Source: Butyrivibrio sp. INlla16
GTDB lineage: Bacteria > Bacillota > Clostridia > Lachnospirales > Lachnospiraceae
DNA: 48,474 nt
Direction: 5' to 3'
Assembly: GCF_900104155.1 (NCBI RefSeq)
Contig: NZ_FMYB01000034.1
Location: 1-48,474 of the forward strand
The notes below the pieces were generated by a model that was given only the letters and a program-made list of their open reading frames with translations, was not told the origin of the DNA and did no database searches. Numbering within the stretch: position 1 is the stretch's first letter; every line of letters begins with the position of its first letter. The translations under genes and the position numbers were made by a program. Shown one piece after another: positions 1-6,701 of this stretch.

Positions 1-138
1 TCATATAACGTAGCAAGGCTGATGCAATTAGAAGATCCTGTGAACCGGATACAGATGATAGATATAATGGATGAAGTGGACTCGGATCTTACATGTGTGG
101 CAAAGTTTATTTTTGAACCAATTCCCAGTATGTATTGA
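1..138 (+). CDS. C-terminal 45 residues of an unidentified protein, cut by the window start
   Basis: An open frame enters from the left edge and ends at TGA 136-138. The visible tail is acidic and mixed hydrophobic, and ends in FEPIPSMY. I do not recognise the family. It contains no cysteine cluster or membrane segment. It lies upstream of an iron-box promoter, but the roughly 180-base gap suggests it belongs to a separate transcript. The start lies outside the window. Confidence 0.5.
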   Translation, partial: SYNVARLMQLEDPVNRIQMIDIMDEVDSDLTCVAKFIFEPIPSMY

Positions 139-314
139 TTTTTGAGAATAACAATACCTTTACTCCTTTTGATGACGCATAGGGATAACTATGCGCTTTT
201 TTATGCTGAATATAGGATAATAACATCTCAAAAAGCAACTACTCCACCTGATTATGGCATTCTCCTGCACAAAAACTTCTTCATGAAACAACCCTATCTA
301 ACAAATAAATTTCC

Positions 315-343
315 TTGCAAAATAAGTTAGCAAATGCTAACAT
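315..343 (+). promoter_or_regulatory. Promoter with embedded palindromic iron-box-like operator
   Basis: A -35-like TTGCAA (315-320) and a -10-like TAACAT (338-343) are separated by 17 bases. The perfect palindrome GTTAGCA-AA-TGCTAAC occupies 326-341, between and overlapping these elements. The same arrangement recurs upstream of feoA at 10254-10282. Repressor occupancy would block polymerase. That the regulator senses iron is inferred from the ferrous-iron genes carrying the same box. Confidence 0.6.
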
Positions 344-395
344 AATAATCAAGAGAGGTAATTGATAACATTTATCACGATGTAAACAAGTGACA

Positions 396-425
396 AAAAA
401 TCCCGATGACAGGCGGGTTTTTATT
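396..425 (+). terminator. Terminator-like hairpin inside the DUF3793 leader
   Basis: AAAAATCCCG and CGGGTTTTT form a short stem with one mismatch, followed by T-rich sequence. It lies about 55 bases after the operator-bearing promoter and before a second operator. A transcript from the upstream promoter may therefore be short (about 75 nt), or the hairpin may attenuate the gene. Function not shown. Confidence 0.4.
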
Positions 426-433
426 TGAGACAA

Positions 434-453
434 ATGTTAGCAATATCTAACAT
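434..453 (+). promoter_or_regulatory. Second operator upstream of the DUF3793 gene
   Basis: The palindrome ATGTTAG-CAATAT-CTAACAT has 7-bp perfect arms and ends 21 bases before the start codon. It shares the GTTAG/CTAAC half-sites of the box at 326-341. Its position close to the start suggests a block to elongation or to a nearby promoter. Confidence 0.5.
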
Positions 454-474
454 TTACGGCGGAGGGACATACCA

Positions 475-1026
475 ATGGGGGATCAATTATTGATCAGGTT
501 ATGCTCGCCTACCTTGGCGGGACTAAAGACAGGTAATCTTTTTACGGTGGACATTGATGACAGGGAACAGTTCAACAAGGAGGTCAGGGAGTTTAACAGC
601 AGATTCTTATCCAAAGGAATCCGCATGATACCCGTTAAATATTCGAAGGGTCACGTACTCATATATTTATACAGGCCTTCTTACCTTAAAAGAGATTTTA
701 GGAGCGATGAGGTTTGCAGAATATTAAAGGAAAAAGGATATTCATACAGTAACGCAGACCTGTGCGTGGCGCAGCTTGCAAGGCATCTTGCAAAGGATGG
801 CACGTTCCCTCATGAGATAGGGCTGTTTCTCGGCTACCCGGTTGAAGATGTTGTTGGTTTTATGAGAAGCCCGGAGGAGGGCGTGAAGTATACAGGTTTC
901 TGGAAGGTTTATGGCGATATGGACTCGGCACTTAAAACTTTTGACAGATACAAAAAGTGCACGGAAATATACAGCAGAGCTCATAAGCACGGCATATCAC
1001 TGGATAAACTGACTGTAGCAAGTTAA
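475..1026 (+). CDS. DUF3793 family protein
   Basis: This 183-residue soluble protein is preceded by GGCGGAGGG at 458-466. The N-terminal part (LLIRLCSPTLAGLKTGNLF), the middle SKGHVLIYLYRPS and the later FPHEIGLFLGYPVEDV match the pattern I associate with DUF3793. Those proteins are found in anaerobic Firmicutes, often beside flavodoxin or ferrous-iron genes, and their biochemical role is unknown. No signal peptide or membrane segment is visible. Two GTTAG/CTAAC palindromes upstream match boxes at feoA, feoB and the Fur-like gene in this window, so the gene probably belongs to the same metal-responsive regulon. A 33-codon membrane peptide gene follows after 16 bases. Family call is confident; function unknown. 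Confidence 0.8.
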   Translation: MGDQLLIRLCSPTLAGLKTGNLFTVDIDDREQFNKEVREFNSRFLSKGIRMIPVKYSKGHVLIYLYRPSYLKRDFRSDEVCRILKEKGYSYSNADLCVAQLARHLAKDGTFPHEIGLFLGYPVEDVVGFMRSPEEGVKYTGFWKVYGDMDSALKTFDRYKKCTEIYSRAHKHGISLDKLTVAS

Positions 1027-1042
1027 TAGAGGAGGTGGGCAT

Positions 1043-1144
1043 ATGCTTACATGGAATCATATTTTGAAAAAAAGAATAATGCTTTCTCTTGTTTGGATTG
1101 TCGGAGTGATTGTTTTTACCGGAATGGCGATAGCGCTGTTTTGA
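1043..1144 (+). CDS. 33-residue single-span membrane peptide downstream of DUF3793
   Basis: A small frame starts at ATG 1043 behind a near-ideal ribosome site (AGGAGGTGGG, 1030-1039) and ends at TGA 1142-1144. The peptide opens MLTWNHILKKR, a short basic cytoplasmic stretch, and continues as one hydrophobic helix to its end (residues about 13-33). It begins 16 bases after the DUF3793 stop and is followed by a terminator, so the two genes look like one bicistronic unit. I do not recognise a family. The strong ribosome site, short spacing and positive-inside arrangement argue that it is translated. It might anchor or regulate a membrane transporter such as FeoB, but that is a guess. Confidence 0.55.
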   Translation: MLTWNHILKKRIMLSLVWIVGVIVFTGMAIALF

Positions 1145-1254
1145 CGCTGTATTTGGCAAAAAGTAAGTATAAGATTTGCTGATTGACTTAAGATTTTTGT
1201 CTAAAAATGACAATTGCTCAATGGCTTTTGAATTCGTATACTGTATTCAAACAA

Positions 1255-1288
1255 TGGCGTTTCGGCTTTATACCGAAGCGCCGTTTTT
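1255..1288 (+). terminator. Rho-independent terminator after the DUF3793 unit
   Basis: GGCGTTTCGG (1256-1265) pairs with CCGAAGCGCC (1273-1282) through one G-U, followed by GTTTTT. It separates the iron-box unit from the ATP-grasp operon, whose first start codon is about 40 bases downstream. Confidence 0.8.
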
Positions 1289-1326
1289 GTTTGGGAGAGA
1301 AGATAAGGAGCAGATGTGGTTGATAG

Positions 1327-1890
1327 ATGAAAAAAAGCAGGATACATTTCCCGCCTATAGGGATGCGAATAATTAAATCTGCACTCGGGGTTCTTATCTG
1401 TTTTGTGATCTACATTCTGAGAGGAAAACAGGGGACACCGTTTTACTCGGCTCTTGCAGTGCTCTGGTGTATTCAAAACAGGACGAACAACACGATAGGT
1501 AATGCTCTGCAGCGTACAATAGGTACCTTTATAGGGGCTTCTTATGGGCTTCTCTATATTTTGCTAAGACAGAGCATACCGATTCTTAATGACGACCTTA
1601 TCCACTATTTCATAATATCGGCTGCGCTTATTCCGATAATATATACCACCGTGATACTCAAGCAGAAGAAAGCATCATATTTTTCGTGCGTTGTCTTCCT
1701 GAGCATAGTTGTGAATCATCTCATGGATGAGAATCCATATGTATTTGTCGCAAATAGAACTCTTGATACTCTTATCGGAATTATTCTGGGTATCGTCCTG
1801 AATGTCGGATACATGTGGAAAATGCATAACGAATCTAATACACAAAAGTCTCCTGTGCTAAAGGGAAGAGAAGAAGGGAGCTGCCTATGA
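1327..1890 (+). CDS. Aromatic acid exporter-like (DUF939/FUSC-type) membrane protein
   Basis: This 187-residue protein has about five hydrophobic segments starting at residue 13 and a polar, basic C-terminal tail. The segment around residues 33-72, with GKQGTPFYSALAVLW and RTNNTIGNALQRTIGTFIG, is typical of the ArAE_1 branch of the FUSC transport superfamily. Its stop overlaps the next start by four bases (ATGA), so it leads the ATP-grasp operon and could export or handle the product. AAGGAG lies 18 bases before ATG 1327, which is long; ATG 1363 (MRIIKSALG) is an alternative start. The usual cytoplasmic C-terminal domain is absent. Substrate unknown. Confidence 0.7.
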   Translation: MKKSRIHFPPIGMRIIKSALGVLICFVIYILRGKQGTPFYSALAVLWCIQNRTNNTIGNALQRTIGTFIGASYGLLYILLRQSIPILNDDLIHYFIISAALIPIIYTTVILKQKKASYFSCVVFLSIVVNHLMDENPYVFVANRTLDTLIGIILGIVLNVGYMWKMHNESNTQKSPVLKGREEGSCL

Positions 1891-3206
1891 ACAACATCAA
1901 CCTATTAAAACATACCGATGATATCAATGCGCTTCTTGCAAGGTATGGTGTAAAGTTTGGAATTTATAAAAATAATGAGTTTAAGGAGCAGCTGTTTCCG
2001 TTTGACGCAATCCCCAGAATTATAGAGCACGATGAATTTAAATATCTGGAAAAGGGATTAAAGCAGCGCGTTGTGGCACTAAATCTTTTCCTCAAGGATA
2101 TTTACAGCGAAAAAAAGATAGTTAAGGATGGTGTTGTTCCCGAGGACTTTATATTTGCATCGAGCGGTTATCTTGTAGAATGCGACGGTGTGTGTCCGGT
2201 TAAGGGTATATATTCGCATATATCCGGTATTGATCTCGTAAAAGGGAAGGACGGAGAGTGGTATATTCTTGAGGATAATCTGAGAGTTCCGTCCGGTGCA
2301 TCCTATCCGATGATAGCAAGAGAACTGTGCAGAAGAAGCTCTCCCGGTACATTCAACCGGGCAAGGATTGAGGATAACAGAAATTATGCCAGACTTTTAA
2401 GAAGAACAATGGACAATGTAAACGTGGGTGGGCACACAGTAATACTGACTCCGGGAAGATATAATGCTGCATATTTTGAACACTCGTATCTTGCAGAGCA
2501 GACCGGTGCACATCTGGCAAATGGTTCTGAGCTGATAGTGGAAAACGATAAGCTCTATTTTATCACTGCAGACGGAAAACATGAGAGAGTGGGAGCTGTC
2601 TACAGGAGAATTTCAGATGAGTATCTGGACCCCATGACCTTCAATCCCGAGTCGGTTATTGGTATACCGCATATCTATGATGTTTTCAGAAAAGGGAATG
2701 TTGCGCTGATTAATGCACCGGGTAACGGAATAGCAGATGATAAGGGCATATATTACTTTGTCCCCAAAATGATCAAATATTATCTGGGTGAAGATGCAGT
2801 GCTTAATAATGCACCTACATATCTGCCGTTCTATGAAGAGGATATGAAATATGTTCTTGATAACTTCGACAGCCTGGTATTAAAGGATGTCGCTGAGGCA
2901 GGAGGTTACGGAGTTGTGTTTGGAAGCTCCATGACGAAGGAACAGAAGGAAAACTTCCTGGCACTGTTAAAGGCTGAACCCAGGAGATTCATAGCACAGG
3001 AAGTAATTGATTTTCAGGATCTGGACATACTCGAAGGCACTGAGATGGTTCCCAGAAAGGCAGATCTCAGAGCATTTGTCCTTATGGCGGATGAACCGCT
3101 TGTGTGGAGAAGCGGGCTTACGCGTTTTTCAAGAAATCCGGATTCATTTATTGTTAATTCTTCACAGGGAGGAGGTTTCAAGGATACATGGGTATTATCT
3201 CAGTAG
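1887..3206 (+). CDS. Circularly permuted ATP-grasp protein
   Basis: The 439-residue protein carries the hallmark DUF404/DUF407 motifs: YILEDNLRVPSGASYPMI (residues about 126-143), VILTPGRYNAAYFEH (185-199) and ALINAPGNGIADDKGIYYF (273-291). A late VLKDVAEAGGYGVVFG loop (331-346) is likely to contact nucleotide. ATP-grasp enzymes activate a carboxylate as acyl phosphate and ligate it to an amine or thiol. The permuted branch has been linked by comparative genomics to amidoligase-type peptide or metabolite synthesis with alpha-E and transglutaminase partners, as here. It overlaps the gene before by 4 bases and the alpha-E gene by 19 bases, so the products are probably made together. Substrate unknown. 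Confidence 0.88.
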   Translation: MNNINLLKHTDDINALLARYGVKFGIYKNNEFKEQLFPFDAIPRIIEHDEFKYLEKGLKQRVVALNLFLKDIYSEKKIVKDGVVPEDFIFASSGYLVECDGVCPVKGIYSHISGIDLVKGKDGEWYILEDNLRVPSGASYPMIARELCRRSSPGTFNRARIEDNRNYARLLRRTMDNVNVGGHTVILTPGRYNAAYFEHSYLAEQTGAHLANGSELIVENDKLYFITADGKHERVGAVYRRISDEYLDPMTFNPESVIGIPHIYDVFRKGNVALINAPGNGIADDKGIYYFVPKMIKYYLGEDAVLNNAPTYLPFYEEDMKYVLDNFDSLVLKDVAEAGGYGVVFGSSMTKEQKENFLALLKAEPRRFIAQEVIDFQDLDILEGTEMVPRKADLRAFVLMADEPLVWRSGLTRFSRNPDSFIVNSSQGGGFKDTWVLSQ

Positions 3207-3853
3207 AACAGACAAACAGAATGTATTGGCTTGGCAGGTATGCGGAGCGTGTCTATACACTTGTCAGGTGTTATTTTAAAGGCTATGACACAATGATTGA
3301 TGAAAGTTATGACAGTTACCACCAGTTTTGTCAGATGATTGATATTCCGGATGTTTATGCCGACAAGGAAGATTTCATGAAGGCATATCCATTTGATGAG
3401 AACAATCCTGATTCTATAATCAGCAATCTGATAAGAGCTTATGACAATGCCATAGTACTTCGCGAGAGTATAGGCTCGGAATCCCTCTCATATATTCAGC
3501 TTGCAATTTATGATATGAACAAGGCAAAACTCAGTGATGCTCCGCTTATTGAACTTCAATATGTTATCGATGATATTCTTGCATTCTGGGGAATGATCGA
3601 TGATAAGCTCGATGACGATCACATAAGAAATATAGTCAAGTCGGGAAAAAGAATAGAAAGATTCGATCTCTATGCGAGACTTGGACTTGGAAGAGAAGTT
3701 CTTATCAGAGAGGCTAACAGGATGATTCCGAGAATAGAAAAAAGCGGGATGAACATAGCAAAAGAAAAGCTTGATGAACTCCGGAAAGCCGTTGAAGAGC
3801 AGGAAGTAGATTATTATGGTGTTATAGGCATTGTGGAAACGCTTATAGCCTGA
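3188..3853 (+). CDS. Alpha-E domain (DUF403) protein
   Basis: The 221-residue, mostly alpha-helical acidic protein starts with VEQTNRMYWLGRYAERV, the typical opening of alpha-E proteins (usually written SRVAENLYWLGRYLERA). Alpha-E proteins are almost always encoded beside or fused to the circularly permuted ATP-grasp and are thought to be its partner; their chemistry is not established. The gene begins inside the 3' end of the ATP-grasp gene, with AAGGA just before ATG 3188, implying translational coupling. It is shorter than the roughly 300-residue family members I recall, but reads to a natural end. No signal peptide or membrane segment. Confidence 0.85.
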   Translation: MGIISVEQTNRMYWLGRYAERVYTLVRCYFKGYDTMIDESYDSYHQFCQMIDIPDVYADKEDFMKAYPFDENNPDSIISNLIRAYDNAIVLRESIGSESLSYIQLAIYDMNKAKLSDAPLIELQYVIDDILAFWGMIDDKLDDDHIRNIVKSGKRIERFDLYARLGLGREVLIREANRMIPRIEKSGMNIAKEKLDELRKAVEEQEVDYYGVIGIVETLIA

Positions 3854-3873
3854 GTTTTTAAGGAAGGTATGTT

Positions 3874-4710
3874 GTGAAAAAACTACATTTTGATTATTGT
3901 ATGGAAATCCGCTATTCAGCTGATGTTTCGTGGTGCTGCTATACAATCAAGTGTATTCCTAAGGGCACAGACAGGCAGAAAATATCGAATATGCAAATCG
4001 ATATGATACCGGAAACAAAGGCAGAATGGGCAACTGATTCTCATGGGAACAGATACATATACGGAAGCAATGAGATACCACATTCATATTTCAAATACCA
4101 CATAAAGGGGGATGCCGAATGCGGTATTGTTCCCTATGAATCTGTTTCCACAGGGAATGAAGAAATGATATACAGGCATAGTCATGGCCTTACCGTGCCC
4201 GGGGATAAACTCAAGGGATATTATGAAAAGCTTAAGGAGGTTATGCCTTCTTTTGATGCGATGTCTCCTTTGGAAAAAGCGAAATATATTATGGAGAAGC
4301 TCCATGAAGATTTCGTATATGAAAAGGGTTGTACTGGAGTTGATACAGGAGCGGAGGAAGCTTTTTCACTGGGAAAAGGCGTTTGCCAGGATTATGCGCA
4401 TATCATGATATCGCTCCTGATATTATCAGGCTGTCCGGCAAGGTACGTCACAGGGCTGATCATAGGTGAAGGGGAGTCACATGCCTGGGTGGAAGTGGCC
4501 GACTCCGGGAAGTGGTATGGCTTTGATCCGACCAATAACATTCCGGTACAAGATTGCCATATAAAAATCGGGTGCGGAAGAGATGCCACAGAGTGCCAGA
4601 TAAACAGAGGCATCATGCATGGAGGGGGCGAACAGGTACAGGATATCTACGTGAATGTAGCCGAAGTGAGTCCCGGACAGAGTATTATCAGTAGAGGAGC
4701 GTTGTTTTGA
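3874..4710 (+). CDS. Transglutaminase-like cysteine peptidase family protein
   Basis: The 278-residue protein has a papain-like transglutaminase core with Cys171 in GKGVCQDYAH, His203 in ESHAWVEV and Asp218 in WYGFDPTNN, forming a complete catalytic triad. The N-terminal 110 residues resemble the beta-sandwich that precedes this core in proteins linked to permuted ATP-grasps. Such enzymes may cleave or transfer peptide amide bonds. Start is GTG 3874, preceded by AAGGAAGG at 3860-3867; the nearby ATG 3869 is out of frame and stops at once. No secretion signal is seen, so a cytoplasmic role on an amidoligase product is likely. It overlaps the following gene by four bases. Confidence 0.87.
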   Translation: MKKLHFDYCMEIRYSADVSWCCYTIKCIPKGTDRQKISNMQIDMIPETKAEWATDSHGNRYIYGSNEIPHSYFKYHIKGDAECGIVPYESVSTGNEEMIYRHSHGLTVPGDKLKGYYEKLKEVMPSFDAMSPLEKAKYIMEKLHEDFVYEKGCTGVDTGAEEAFSLGKGVCQDYAHIMISLLILSGCPARYVTGLIIGEGESHAWVEVADSGKWYGFDPTNNIPVQDCHIKIGCGRDATECQINRGIMHGGGEQVQDIYVNVAEVSPGQSIISRGALF

Positions 4711-5657
4711 TGATAAAGACAGTAGCTGAAGTTCTGTTGCCCGTTGATGAGGTACTGCGAATAAAAAAGAGGCGTATTATGCCTGCCGGAAAGAAAAAGA
4801 ATCTGAAGCGTATCAGCATTGTGACCGGAATTCACGGTGATGAGCTGGAAGGTCAGTATGTATGCTTTGAGCTTGCAAGAAGGATAGAGGAAAATATTGA
4901 TAACCTTGAGGGCATTGTCGATATTTATCCGGCAATGAACCCTCTTGGAATTGATTCGATAACGAGAGGCATTCCGGCATTTGATCTTGATATGAATCGG
5001 ATTTTCCCCGGAAATGCTGAAGGCAATATGACAGAATCCCTGGCAGCCAATATCATGGAAGACGTTTCCGGATCGGATGTAGTTCTTGATATACACGCCA
5101 GCAATATTTATCTTACCGAGATTCCGCAGATAAGGATTAACAGATTGAATGAGGATGAGCTTGTTCCGCTTGCAAAAGAGTGCAATGTCGATTTTGTCTG
5201 GATACATGAAGCCAGTACTGTTTTGGAGGCGACTTTTGCATACAGCCTTAACAGCACGGGGACGCCATGCCTTGTTGTTGAGATGGGTGTCGGAATGCGC
5301 ATAACCAGAGAATATGGCAATCAGCTGGTTGAGGGTATTTTCAATCTTATGAGAACCCTGGGAATGTGGAAGGGGAAAAAGCAGCCGGTCAGAAGTCCTA
5401 TTATCTCGCATAACCCTGATGATGTATGTTTCCTTAATGCGACAGCCGGGGGATTATTTATACCTGATGTAAAGCATTGGGAAGTGATAAATAAGGGAGA
5501 AAGAATAGGGCGGATAATAGATCCGCTTTCCGGAAAGGTTTTGGAAAATGTAGAAAGTCCTGTGGATGGAATTCTGTTCACCATAAGGGAGTATCCGATA
5601 GTTGATGAAGGGTCATTGATTGGCAGGTTATTGAAAAAGGAAATAATGACAGCATGA
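4707..5657 (+). CDS. AstE/AspA-type zinc carboxypeptidase/deacylase (M14-related), apparently active
   Basis: The 316-residue protein matches the succinylglutamate desuccinylase/aspartoacylase family. GIHGDELEG supplies His43 and Glu46, and LDIHAS supplies His130, the three expected zinc ligands. DLDMNRIFPG (residues 93-102) is the conserved substrate-binding strand. The C-terminal third (from about residue 230) is a beta-rich domain seen in this family. These enzymes remove acyl or amino-acyl groups from small molecules. Coupled by ATGA overlaps to the transglutaminase and to its own paralog, it may process the product of the ATP-grasp ligase. Substrate unknown. Confidence 0.85.
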   Translation: MMIKTVAEVLLPVDEVLRIKKRRIMPAGKKKNLKRISIVTGIHGDELEGQYVCFELARRIEENIDNLEGIVDIYPAMNPLGIDSITRGIPAFDLDMNRIFPGNAEGNMTESLAANIMEDVSGSDVVLDIHASNIYLTEIPQIRINRLNEDELVPLAKECNVDFVWIHEASTVLEATFAYSLNSTGTPCLVVEMGVGMRITREYGNQLVEGIFNLMRTLGMWKGKKQPVRSPIISHNPDDVCFLNATAGGLFIPDVKHWEVINKGERIGRIIDPLSGKVLENVESPVDGILFTIREYPIVDEGSLIGRLLKKEIMTA

Positions 5658-6574
5658 AAAAGAAGACAATCTATGAGATAAAAGGGCTATACAGAGACAG
5701 CTTCAGAATAACCGGTTATGAATTCGGCAAGGGGAAAAAGGCTCTTTGCATCGTTGGCAGCATGAGAGGAAATGAAGTTCAGCAGTTATACTGTTGCTCA
5801 CAGCTTGTAAAGAAATTCAGGCAACTGGAGGAGGAAAACCGAATCAGTAAAGATATTAAAATTTTGATTATCCCATGCAGCAACCCTTATTCCATGAATA
5901 TTCAGAAGCGATTCTGGACAATTGATAATACTGATATTAACAGAATGTTCCCGGGCTATGGGCTTGGGGAGACCACCCAGAGGATTGCCGATGGAGTATT
6001 CTCAAAGATAAAAGACTATGAATTCGGAATCCAGTTCACCTCATTTTATATGCCCGGAGAGTTCATTCCTCATGTGAGAATGATGGATGAAGGATATTCG
6101 GATGTTGATACTGCTTTGAAATTCGGACTTCCTTTTGTCGTTAAAAGGACAGTCAGACCCTATGACACAGCAACACTTAATTATAACTGGCAGGTATGGA
6201 ATACGAAGGCCTATAGTCTTTATACATCCACAACAAGTCGAATTGACAAGAAGAGTGCAGGACAGGCAGTTCTTTCAGTGCTCAGATTTTGTAAAAGCCA
6301 GGGCTTTGTAAAATACCATGAGCACGGGGAACACCATACGAGAATAATAGACGATAAAGAGCTGATCAGTGTCAGGACTGCGAAATCAGGTTTGTTTGAA
6401 CCGCTTGTAAAAGTGGGAGAAGAAATTGATGAAGGAACTCCGCTAGCTGAAATAATCAATCCGTACGATGGTTCAATAATGGAAACTCTCTATGCGCCTA
6501 AGAAGGGGACGCTTTTCTTCATGCATTCGGATCCGATAACTTATGCAGATACGGCAGTCATAAAAATGGTCTGA
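5654..6574 (+). CDS. AstE/AspA-family paralog with degenerate zinc site
   Basis: The 306-residue protein aligns with its upstream neighbour: CIVGSMRGNEVQQ replaces GIHGDELEG, NTDINRMFPG (residues 92-101) is kept, and GIQFTSFY replaces DIHAS. Two of the three zinc ligands are therefore changed by eye (His to Arg38, His to Gln127), while Glu41 remains. This suggests a pseudoenzyme acting as a regulatory or structural partner, or a changed metal site. The C-terminal domain from about residue 225 is retained, so the gene is not decaying. It overlaps the preceding gene by four bases (ATGA) and ends the operon. No clear terminator follows. Confidence 0.8.
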   Translation: MKKKTIYEIKGLYRDSFRITGYEFGKGKKALCIVGSMRGNEVQQLYCCSQLVKKFRQLEEENRISKDIKILIIPCSNPYSMNIQKRFWTIDNTDINRMFPGYGLGETTQRIADGVFSKIKDYEFGIQFTSFYMPGEFIPHVRMMDEGYSDVDTALKFGLPFVVKRTVRPYDTATLNYNWQVWNTKAYSLYTSTTSRIDKKSAGQAVLSVLRFCKSQGFVKYHEHGEHHTRIIDDKELISVRTAKSGLFEPLVKVGEEIDEGTPLAEIINPYDGSIMETLYAPKKGTLFFMHSDPITYADTAVIKMV

Positions 6575-6659
6575 AAATCGTTGGACGACGTAAATAAGTT
6601 TGGAAGAAATTCGCGTAAATAACCCCCTGGGGGGCTTATATGCAATATCGTTTTGATTT

Positions 6660-6697
6660 AAACTCTTATCTGTATAAATATGCACAGATAGGAGTTT
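6660..6697 (+). promoter_or_regulatory. Hairpin sequestering the ribosome site of the SBP gene
   Basis: The 14-base arms AAACTCTTATCTGT (6660-6673) and ACAGATAGGAGTTT (6684-6697) pair with one G-U and a 10-base loop. The 3' arm contains AGGAG, the ribosome site of the gene starting at 6702. If formed in the mRNA, it would hide the site and limit translation. It could also act as a weak terminator, but there is no clean T tract. Confidence 0.5.
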
Positions 6698-6701
6698 AAT
6701 T

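Noticed and set aside
142..330. 62-codon open frame between the first gene tail and the DUF3793 leader
   Set aside because: No ribosome site, composition unlike a protein, and it runs through the box-bearing promoter.
4647..5411. Long 254-codon open frame antisense to the transglutaminase/AstE genes
   Set aside because: It mirrors the codon pattern of the clearly conserved plus-strand genes and has no recognisable domain.
6620..6635. CCCCCTGGGGGG as a terminator after the AstE paralog
   Set aside because: The self-complementary run leaves no loop and no T tract follows.
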